Below, one piece after another: positions 1-6,145 of a DNA stretch of 64,000 bases. The notes beneath the pieces were generated by a model that saw only the letters and a list, made by a program, of their open reading frames with translations, searched no databases and had not been told where the DNA came from. Location of the stretch: positions 3,100,001 through 3,164,000 of the forward strand of contig NZ_JACHNF010000001.1 of NCBI RefSeq assembly GCF_014205295.1, read 5' to 3'. Each line of letters begins with the position of its first letter. Within the stretch, counting starts at the first letter, position 1. This DNA comes from Kribbella solani. Its GTDB lineage: Bacteria; Actinomycetota; Actinomycetes; Propionibacteriales; Kribbellaceae. The position numbers and the translations under genes were made by a program.

Positions 1-39
1 CGCTCTCGTCCTGCTCGCGTCACCGATCCGCCGGCACCG

Positions 40-77
40 CGATCTTCCAACTCACCCACGATCCTCCAACTCACCAA
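40..77. repeat. 19-bp tandem duplication
   Basis: Two adjacent 19-bp units (40-58 and 59-77) agree at 17 of 19 positions and share the core TCCAACTCACC. The second unit runs into the last codons of the TetR gene. It looks like a small local duplication at the 3' end of that gene. No function is suggested. Confidence 0.7.
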
Positions 78-697
78 GGGATCGCGGCACCCGGTAGTAC
101 GGCCGACTCCAGGCGGATGCGTACCGCCTCGCGCGCGAACACGTACGTCGACTCGTCGTTGTGGAGGATCGACGACAGGTTCGCGGCCTCGTAGTACGCG
201 TTCAGGTCGAACGCGAGTTGCTTCGGATCGCCGGCCAGCTCGCCCTGTTCGATCGCCGCGGCGATGGTGGTTTCGATCAGGCCCATCCACTCCAGGTGTA
301 CGGCCGCGAGCATCTCCTGTACGGCGCCGGTGCGCGCGGAGTACTCGTGCGAGACCTTCTGGAAGAAACAGCCGCCCGGGAAGACGCGACGCTGCGAGTA
401 GTCCAGCCAGTACTGGCCGAGCGCCCACACCCGCCCGAGACCAGGCTCGACCTCGAACGCCGGAATCACCACGTTGTCCGCGTAGATCCGCCGCGCCGCG
501 CGGATTGTCGACAACTGCAGCTCTTCCTTCGACCCGAAGTGCGCGAACACCCCGCTCTTACTGATCCCGAGCTCCGCCGCAAGCCGCCCGATCGAAAGCC
601 CTTCCAGCCCATCCACCGACGCCACATCCACAGCCCGCCGCAACACCGCCCGCCGAGTCTGATCCCCCCGCACCAACCGCCCATCCACCTTCTCCAC
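71..697 (-). CDS. TetR/AcrR family transcriptional regulator
   Basis: A 208-residue DNA-binding repressor. The N-terminal TetR helix-turn-helix lies at about residues 15-62, with the recognition region ISKSGVFAHFGSKEEL at 45-60. The rest is the variable helical ligand-binding and dimerisation half. The start is GTG at 697. A TAGGAT -10 hexamer at 704-709 lies just upstream, so the transcript may be leaderless. The gene is divergent from an alpha/beta hydrolase whose promoter contains a TetR-type palindrome at 1222-1239, which makes the hydrolase its most likely target. More than 500 bp of repeats separate the two genes. The family call is secure; the effector is unknown. Confidence 0.9.
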   Translation of the reverse strand: MEKVDGRLVRGDQTRRAVLRRAVDVASVDGLEGLSIGRLAAELGISKSGVFAHFGSKEELQLSTIRAARRIYADNVVIPAFEVEPGLGRVWALGQYWLDYSQRRVFPGGCFFQKVSHEYSARTGAVQEMLAAVHLEWMGLIETTIAAAIEQGELAGDPKQLAFDLNAYYEAANLSSILHNDESTYVFAREAVRIRLESAVLPGAAIPW

Positions 698-1003
698 CCC
701 CCGATCCTAAACACCAACCCGCCCCCCACTCCCACTCCCACACACCCAGCCCCACGCCGACACGCCCACGCCCACGCCCACTCCCACGCCCGCCCGCACC
801 CCCACCGCACCCCCGCCCGCGCTCGTACGCCCGCCCGCGCTCGCACCCCTACCCGCGCTCGTACGCCCGCCCGCGCTCGTACGCCTACCCGCACGCGTAC
901 ACCCACCCGCGCTCGCACCCGATCCGCACACCCGCACCACACCCACGCCCACTCCCACTCCCCGCTCCGCCTCGCACCCACGCCCTCCCCTGGCCGAGCG
1001 CCA
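698..1003. repeat. C-rich intergenic DNA with an 18-bp minisatellite (six units)
   Basis: This gene-free stretch is strongly C-rich on the plus strand. Positions 724-810 consist of CCCACG/CCCACT hexamer-like repeats. Positions 816-923 are exactly six tandem 18-bp units (816, 834, 852, 870, 888, 906), each close to CCCGCGCTCGTACGCCCG. Long open frames cross it only because the repeat lacks stops; the resulting Arg/Pro/Thr strings are not credible proteins. Positions 936-970 return to the hexamer pattern. Confidence 0.85.
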
Positions 1004-1087
1004 TTTCAGGGGTTAACCACCGAACCTGTCCGTTCACCCCTCGCATCCGACGTGTTGACGGGCAATCTCGGTGGTTAACCCCTGAAA
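1004..1087. repeat. Dispersed GGTTAACC element, copy 1
   Basis: A perfect 20-bp inverted repeat has its left arm at 1004-1023 and its right arm at 1068-1087, separated by 44 bp. The arms contain GGTTAACC at 1011-1018 and 1073-1080, so the outer edges of the two octamers span 70 bp. Two further copies with the same 70-bp span occur at 29817-29886 and, in the opposite orientation, at 54703-54772. This is the most symmetrical copy. It could fold as a 20-bp stem or bind a protein at paired sites. I do not recognise it as a described family. Confidence 0.75.
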
Positions 1088-1194
1088 CGGCGGCAGTGCC
1101 AGGCGCGGTGGTGAGCGGGGAGGCCGCGACGCCGGCGGGGGGTGGACGGGGTTGTGGCTGACGGGGTGATGGGTTGTGGCTGGTGTGGGGGTGG

Positions 1195-1239
1195 TTGACG
1201 GGGTGGGGGTGGGAAACTAATAATACGACCGTTCGTATT
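1195..1239 (+). promoter_or_regulatory. Sigma-70-type promoter with TetR-type operator
   Basis: A -35 box TTGACG (1195-1200) is followed after 17 bp by a -10 TAATAA (1218-1223). The palindrome AATACGA-CCGT-TCGTATT (1222-1239) overlaps the -10 and would block RNA polymerase when bound. TACGA/TCGTA half-sites are typical of TetR-family operators, and a TetR gene lies upstream. The expected start of transcription is near 1231, about 35 nt before the hydrolase start codon. Confidence 0.65.
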
Positions 1240-1265
1240 GTTTGGTTCGGGTGGGAGGGGATGTT

Positions 1266-2133
1266 GTGCGGAAGCTCGTCAGTGTCGGGTTGCGGGCAAT
1301 CGGATTGTTGTCGCCGCGGGCCGGGGGGTGGGTCGCGTTTCGGTTGTGGCGGCGGCCGATGGCTCGGGGGCGGGTGCGGGGGGGCTGAGCAGGCGGTGCA
1401 CGAGGCGGCGCGGGTGGAGATTGTCGACGATGTGGTGACGTACGCCTGGGGTGACGGGGCGCGGCCGGTGCTGCTGGTGCATGGGTGGCGGTCGCGGGCG
1501 TCGCGGTTCGCGCCGTTCGTCGAGCGGTTGCTGGAGCTCGGGTACAGCCCGGTTTCGTACGACGCGCCCGCGCACGGCGACTCGGGCGGTGAGGTCGCGT
1601 CGATCCTCACGCATCAGGCGATCATTCGCGGGCTCGAGGAGCGGCACGGTCCGTTCGAGGCGGCGGTCGGGCATTCGCTCGGGGTGCTGTTCGCGTTGTA
1701 CGCGGTCCGGGAAGGTGTCGCGGCGAAACGGCTGGTGATGATCAGTGGGGTCGCGGACTTCGCGTATCTCGCGGATACGTTCTGCGCGGCGCTGGGGCTG
1801 GGGCCGAGGATCAACCGGGAGCTGCGGCGGTACATCGAGCGTGGGTACTTCGATGGTGATCGGGACATCTGGACCCGGTTCTCGGTCGGCACCGGGAAGA
1901 CCGAGTTGCTGGTGATCCACAACGACGAGGACGAGATCGTCGATCCGCGGCAGGCGCAGATCCTGCTCCGGAACTACGGTCCGCAGGCGCACTTCCTGCC
2001 GACGACCGGTCTGGGTCACCGCCGGATCCTCTCGGACCCGGCGGTGATGACCGAAGCCATCGCCTTCCTCCAGGACGCCGACCAGCTACAACCCGAGACC
2101 CCGCACCCAGAACGGAACCAGGTACCGGGCTAG
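1266..2133 (+). CDS. Alpha/beta hydrolase with an apparent N-terminal frameshift
   Basis: The body from about 1396 to 2133 encodes an alpha/beta hydrolase: an oxyanion-loop HGW (VLLVHGW), nucleophile elbow GHSLG, a late Asp (NDEDEIVD) and a catalytic His in GLGHRRIL. The natural start appears to be GTG at 1266, 5 nt after the purine-rich site GGGAGGGG. From there the frame reads VRKLVSVGLRAIGLLSP and continues plausibly to VRG. It then hits a stop, because a run of seven Gs (1378-1384) throws it out of frame with the body. Removing one G joins the two parts into ...RVRGAEQAVHEAARVE. The extra base may be a sequencing error, a disabling mutation or a slippage site. Translation could also begin at GTG 1396, keeping the whole catalytic domain. 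Confidence 0.75.
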
Positions 2134-2280
2134 GAGCCGGACCAGCAGCAGAACAACCAGCCGCTTGCGCGCGAACTGCTCCCCTCAGGTGCACGACGCG
2201 GCGAGCGGCGCAGTCAGCCGGCGGCCGATTCAGACGCGCGCGGTCCGGCGGAGTGGAGGTGTGAGCGGGGATGGCGGGGC

Positions 2281-2356
2281 GGGTTCTCCACTGCTGTTGA
2301 GGGTTGTCTACTGACATGCGGGTGGAGAACCCACAAGACGGGTGGATATCCACCCG
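2281..2356. terminator. Convergent-gene spacer with two stem-loops
   Basis: The spacer 2134-2447 separates the convergent hydrolase and murA-like genes. It holds an 11-bp perfect inverted repeat (GGGTTCTCCAC at 2281-2291, GTGGAGAACCC at 2322-2332) and a perfect 18-bp palindrome CGGGTGGATATCCACCCG (2339-2356). Neither is followed by a T run. They are candidates for a bidirectional terminator. I see nothing else in the spacer. Confidence 0.45.
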
Positions 2357-2447
2357 CGCCAGGTTGGGGCCAGCGCCGCCCGGCGTCGACGGCCAGCGTT
2401 GGTGACTCGGGTTGACGGCCGAGAGTGGTGGCTTGGGTTGGCTGTTG

Positions 2448-3974
2448 TCAGATGTCGCGGAAGGTTTCGATCTGGGCACCTAGGGAGTTCAGGCGGGCGG
2501 CCAGGTCTTCGTAGCCTCGGTTGATGACGTAGACGCTGCGGAGTACGGAGGTGCCCTTGGCGGCCATCATTGCGATCAGGGTGACGACGGCGGGGCGTAA
2601 CGCGGGTGGGCACATCATTTCGGTGCCGGAGAAGTGGGTCGGGCCTTCGACCATGACGCGGTGCGGGTCGAGCAGTTTGACCCGGCCGCCGAGTTTGTTC
2701 AGGTCGGTCAGGTAGATCGCGCGGTTCTCGTACACCCAGTCGTGGATCAGCGTCTGGCCGGTCGCGGTGGCGGCGATCGCGGCGAAGAACGGGAGGTTGT
2801 CCAGGTTGAGGCCCGGGAACGGCATCGGGTGGATCTTGTCGATCGGCGCGTGCAGCTTGGACGGCCGGGTGGTGAGGTCGACCAGCCGGGTGCGGCCGTT
2901 CTCGGCCAGGTACTCGGGGCTGCGGTCGTAGTCCAGACCCATCTCCTCGAGTACCGCGAGCTCGATTTCGAGGAACTCGACCGGCGCCCGCCGGATGGTC
3001 AGCTCGGACTTGGTGACGATCGCCGCGGTCAGCAGGCTCATCGCCTCGATCGGGTCCTCGGACGGCGCGTAGTCGACGTCCACGTCGATGTCGGCCTTGC
3101 CGTGTACGGTCAGCGACGTCGTACCGATGCCGTCGATCTTCACCCCGAGCAGATCGAGGTAGAAGCAGAGGTCCTGGACCATGTAGTTGGGGCTGGCGTT
3201 CCGGATCACGGTGACGCCGTCGTGCCGGGCCGCGGCCATGATCGCGTTCTCGGTCACGGTGTCGCCGCGTTCGGTCAGGACGATCGGCTTGCCCGGCGTG
3301 ATCGTCCGGTTCACCAGCGCGTGGTACTGCCCGCCGGTCGCCTTCACGGACAGCCCGAACGGGCGGAGCGCGGTCATGTGCGGCTCGACCGTCCGCGTAC
3401 CCAGATCGCAACCACCGGCGTACGGGAGCTCGAACGCATCCTCGCGGTGCAGCAGCGGACCCAGGAACATGATGATGGAGCGCGTACGCCCGGCCGCCTC
3501 GGCGTCCATCGAGCTGAGGTCAAGCCGGGCCGGCGGCACGATCTCGAGGTCACCGGCGTCGTTCAGCCAGGTGGTCTTCACGCCGATCGAGTTGAGTACT
3601 TCGAGCAGGCGGTTGACCTCTTCGATCCGCGCGACCTTCCGGAGCGTGGTCCGGCCCTTGTTCAGCAGCGAGGCGCAGAGCAGCGCGACGCCGGCGTTCT
3701 TGCTGGACTTGACGTCGATGGAACCGGAAAGCTGGCGGCCACCGGCGACGCGGAGGTGGACCGGACCGCCACCGAGAGAGACAATTTCGGAGTCGAGCGC
3801 CTCGCCGATCCGGGCGAGCATCTCGAGGGTGAGGTTCTGATGACCCTTCTCGATCCTGTTCACCGCACTCTGGCTGGTGTTCAGTACTTCCGCGAGCTGC
3901 GTCTGTGTCCAGCCGCGATGCTTGCGGGCGTCCCGGATGAGGTTTCCGATCCGGCTCAGGTAGTCATCACTCAT
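2448..3974 (-). CDS. murA: HTH-fused UDP-N-acetylglucosamine 1-carboxyvinyltransferase (MurA-like)
   Basis: A 508-residue protein with an XRE-type helix-turn-helix at about residues 7-62 (TQTQLAEVLNTSQSAVNRIE) fused to a full MurA fold at about 72-505. MurA transfers enolpyruvate from PEP to UDP-GlcNAc in the first committed step of peptidoglycan synthesis. The substrate-binding KSSKNA motif is at 89-94 and the catalytic-loop Cys is kept at 189 (GGCDLGTR). A C-terminal Arg is kept in NRGYEDL. HTH-MurA proteins occur in actinobacteria beside a stand-alone MurA, so this one may act in regulation or as a second enzyme. The DNA-binding domain and a palindrome 11 bp upstream suggest that it controls its own transcription. 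Confidence 0.9.
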   Translation of the reverse strand: MSDDYLSRIGNLIRDARKHRGWTQTQLAEVLNTSQSAVNRIEKGHQNLTLEMLARIGEALDSEIVSLGGGPVHLRVAGGRQLSGSIDVKSSKNAGVALLCASLLNKGRTTLRKVARIEEVNRLLEVLNSIGVKTTWLNDAGDLEIVPPARLDLSSMDAEAAGRTRSIIMFLGPLLHREDAFELPYAGGCDLGTRTVEPHMTALRPFGLSVKATGGQYHALVNRTITPGKPIVLTERGDTVTENAIMAAARHDGVTVIRNASPNYMVQDLCFYLDLLGVKIDGIGTTSLTVHGKADIDVDVDYAPSEDPIEAMSLLTAAIVTKSELTIRRAPVEFLEIELAVLEEMGLDYDRSPEYLAENGRTRLVDLTTRPSKLHAPIDKIHPMPFPGLNLDNLPFFAAIAATATGQTLIHDWVYENRAIYLTDLNKLGGRVKLLDPHRVMVEGPTHFSGTEMMCPPALRPAVVTLIAMMAAKGTSVLRSVYVINRGYEDLAARLNSLGAQIETFRDI

Positions 3975-3981
3975 GCGGCGG

Positions 3982-4004
3982 ACTGTATCTCACATATGAG
4001 ATAC
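3982..4004 (-). promoter_or_regulatory. Probable autoregulatory operator of the HTH-MurA gene
   Basis: The arms GTATCTCA (3985-3992) and TGAGATAC (3997-4004) form a perfect inverted repeat around CATA. On the minus strand TACAGT (3982-3987) is a -10 hexamer spaced to start transcription at the ATG itself (3974), giving a leaderless message. The palindrome overlaps this -10. An XRE domain typically binds a dyad of this size, and the only regulator next to it is the MurA fusion itself. Confidence 0.6.
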
Positions 4005-4091
4005 CCCTGCGCCGACCCGCCGGTTCCAGGGTAGCGAATGTCACTTGGAGTTGCCCTCAGGACCCACCTGACCTGCTGAAACACCGACTGC

Positions 4092-4261
4092 CTAGGGTAT
4101 GTCTGGCAACTCCGCGCCGTAGCGAGGAGGTGCTCGGCGCGGTAGCTCGGCGCGCGGGAGGGAAGGCGTCGATGTGGGTTCATCGTTGCTTTTCCTCCCG
4201 TGCGGCGAGGTGCCGTGCCGAGTGCCCCGCAGTAGGCGGGGAGTTGCCAGGCATGCCCTAG
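4092..4261. mobile_element. 170-bp snapback (MITE-like) palindromic element
   Basis: The ends are 22-bp inverted repeats with two mismatches (4092-4113 and 4240-4261, core CTGGCAACTCC). Complementarity continues inwards: the whole element consists of two arms of roughly 80 nt around a short loop at about 4176-4181. It occupies most of the 329-bp spacer between the HTH-MurA gene and the gene at 4304, and ends 42 bp before that gene's start codon. The structure suggests a non-autonomous miniature transposable element or a long RNA hairpin. No clear target-site duplication and no second copy are visible in this window. Confidence 0.6.
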
Positions 4262-4303
4262 AGTTGACCACCAACTCCCGCCGCGCCCCGGAGAGGACTG
4301 CAG

Positions 4304-5515
4304 ATGCCCGACGACACCTCCGCTGCGGTGGTCAACGAGTTCGAAGCGGAGTCGTGGCCCTTGGATGCGGCCGCGGACAGTCTGCATCAGGTGATCGAGG
4401 GGTTCCACAACGGCGACACCCGGCCGCTGGTGATCGGCGACGGCGACCAGCCGGTGCTGGTGGTGCTGGCGATCGCCGACCTGGCCGACTTCCGGGCCCG
4501 GATCGCGGAGCTGCTCGGCAACCCGGTCGACGCCGGCTGGCTGCGGTACTACCTGCGGTCGAACTTCGACATGAGCTCGGAGCGGCTGGTCGAGCTGCTC
4601 GGTGTCGACGCCGATCACGGCTTGTCGTCGCTGGCCAGCCAGGTGAACGTCGAACAGGCCGCGACCCTGATGCCGGACCACGTCCGCCGCACCGAAGCCG
4701 GCGGCAACCCGCTGATGCTGATCGGCGACGGCACGATGGCGACCGCGGCGCTGCTCGCGTTCCAGGCCTTCCAGGTGCTGGTCGCGCTGGAGGGCAGCGG
4801 CAAGGGCGAGGACGACTCCTGCGCGCACGACGACGAGGAGAAGCCGACCACGCCGCTCGAGGTGCTGGCCGAGCGGATCGGTCCGGTCTCGACGCAGCTG
4901 GTCGCGCAGCTCAACGCCGGCCGCGAGCCGGGCCTTCCGCGCTACGAGTTGCACTTCGAGGACGACCTGATCGAGCACCTCCGCGACCTGGAGGCGCGCG
5001 CCCAGAAGACCCCGGGCGGCGGCGCGTACGACGAATTGAACGGACTGCTCCACCAGTTCGACCAGATGCGCAGCGGTCTCGTCGAGGCGGAGGTCGACGA
5101 ACCGGACGAGGCCCCGTACCTGGAAGGGAGCGACCTGAGGGCAGCGATGCCGGACATCCGGGACAGCTTCCGCGACGGCGCCGACGACCCGTACCTGATC
5201 GGCCGGGACGGGCATCCGGTGGCCGGCCTCATCTCGTACGACTTGTACGAGGAGTTGCAGAAGGTGTCGGTCGAGCTGAACGGCACTGACGAAGCGCCCG
5301 TCCTGCCGCTCCCCCAGCCGCAGTGGGAGGACGGCCCGCGGCTGCTCTCGTTCGAGCTAGCGCTCGAGATGTGCGAGGCGGTCATCGAGGACCTCACCCG
5401 CGGCGAGGCCTCGATGCTGTTCATCGCCGACGAGGACGACGAGCCCGAGCTGGTACTGGCACCACTCGTCTGGCTCTGGGCGTACGTCGACCACCTGAAC
5501 CTCGAAACCGCCTGA
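4304..5515 (+). CDS. Hypothetical protein with four Phd/YefM-like modules
   Basis: I do not recognise a named family for this 403-residue acidic cytoplasmic protein. It contains four stretches resembling the core of Phd/YefM antitoxins (a short helix, then hydrophobic strand - charged turn with Gly or Asp - hydrophobic strand - helix). They lie near residues 20-72 (PLVIGDGDQPVLVVLAIADL), 112-163 (LMLIGDGTMATAALLAF), 274-325 (YLIGRDGHPVAGLISYDLYE) and 349-400 (MLFIADEDDEPELVLAPLVW). Helical linkers of 40 to 110 residues separate them. No toxin gene lies next to it. A purine-rich GGAGAGGA site precedes the ATG. Its role is unknown; the module reading is my inference from the pattern. Confidence 0.7.
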   Translation: MPDDTSAAVVNEFEAESWPLDAAADSLHQVIEGFHNGDTRPLVIGDGDQPVLVVLAIADLADFRARIAELLGNPVDAGWLRYYLRSNFDMSSERLVELLGVDADHGLSSLASQVNVEQAATLMPDHVRRTEAGGNPLMLIGDGTMATAALLAFQAFQVLVALEGSGKGEDDSCAHDDEEKPTTPLEVLAERIGPVSTQLVAQLNAGREPGLPRYELHFEDDLIEHLRDLEARAQKTPGGGAYDELNGLLHQFDQMRSGLVEAEVDEPDEAPYLEGSDLRAAMPDIRDSFRDGADDPYLIGRDGHPVAGLISYDLYEELQKVSVELNGTDEAPVLPLPQPQWEDGPRLLSFELALEMCEAVIEDLTRGEASMLFIADEDDEPELVLAPLVWLWAYVDHLNLETA

Positions 5516-5558
5516 ACCCAGGCGCCTGAACCTGGCCGCCCGACCTGGGCGACCGCGG

Positions 5559-5837
5559 TCAGCTGAACGGGAAGAGCGGCTGCCACTCGGCGAGGGTGGC
5601 GAGCTCATAGACCCCGGCCGGCGTGTACGGGTCCTTGGCGAGAATGTCGCGCAGTTCGGCCTCGTCCGCGACGTCGTACACGAGCAGCGCGCCGGTCTGA
5701 TCGGTGAACGGCCCGGCGGCGACGAGCCGGCCCTCGGCCTTGAGGGTCGCAAGGTACTCGCGATGCGCCGGCCGGACCTCCATCCGGCGCTCGGTCTGGG
5801 TGACGTCGAACCGCAGCTGCACGACAAATTGAGCCAT
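5559..5837 (-). CDS. YciI family protein
   Basis: A 92-residue small alpha/beta-barrel protein of the YciI type. It shows the family's N-terminal strand (QFVVQLRF), the central RPAHREYL segment containing the conserved His, and the AAGPFTD and LVYDVADEAELRDILAKDPY stretches. Members form dimers and resemble muconolactone isomerase-like folds; most have no known substrate. It is transcribed alone and is convergent with the preceding gene. Confidence 0.85.
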   Translation of the reverse strand: MAQFVVQLRFDVTQTERRMEVRPAHREYLATLKAEGRLVAAGPFTDQTGALLVYDVADEAELRDILAKDPYTPAGVYELATLAEWQPLFPFS

Positions 5838-6145
5838 GCCAGAACCCTACAACGGCCTTGAAAACAAGGGGATCCGGCCTTGGCGCAAACGAGATTTGGT
5901 GCGGGAGAGGGAGTCACGAGCCGCCACAGCGGCTGGTTCAGGTCAGACCCGAAAGTCGACGAGTGAGCTCCCTTCCCGCCCGGTCATTCTCGCCAGCGCG
6001 AGCACCACAATGCAAGAGGTTGGTGAAGGAAATTCCTACTGACAGTTGATCGCGTTGACACTCCGTGATCAACGCGCCGGGCAGACCGATCCTGGCGCCG
6101 GCGCCCCGTACGGACGGTCACGCGATCAACTTGTCAAGGACCGAG
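5838..6145. other. Intergenic region with a possible ppdK terminator hairpin
   Basis: No gene is supported here. The region contains a small AGGAAATTCCT palindrome near 6027-6037. CGCGTTGA (6051-6058) pairs perfectly with TCAACGCG (6069-6076). GTTGATCGCG (6045-6054) can instead pair with CGCGATCAAC (6121-6130). Read on the minus strand these hairpins follow the ppdK stop codon and may end its transcript, although no strong T run follows. Confidence 0.35.

Noticed and set aside
816-923. 18-bp units considered as a CRISPR array
   Set aside because: The units are contiguous without unique spacers, and no cas genes are present.
161-1078. Long open frame on the plus strand rich in Pro, Arg and Thr, with similar frames on the minus strand
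   Set aside because: It lies antisense to the TetR gene and then follows the C-rich repeats. The predicted sequence is low-complexity with no start site or homology pattern.
2340-2355. Palindrome at the end of the hydrolase read as an attachment site
   Set aside because: No integrase, tRNA or flanking direct repeats; a terminator role is simpler.
4928-5020. The segment RYELHFEDDLIEHLRDLEARA read as a RelE/ParE toxin fused to the Phd-like modules
   Set aside because: Only a short resemblance in one helix and strand. The length and catalytic residues expected of the toxin are not seen.
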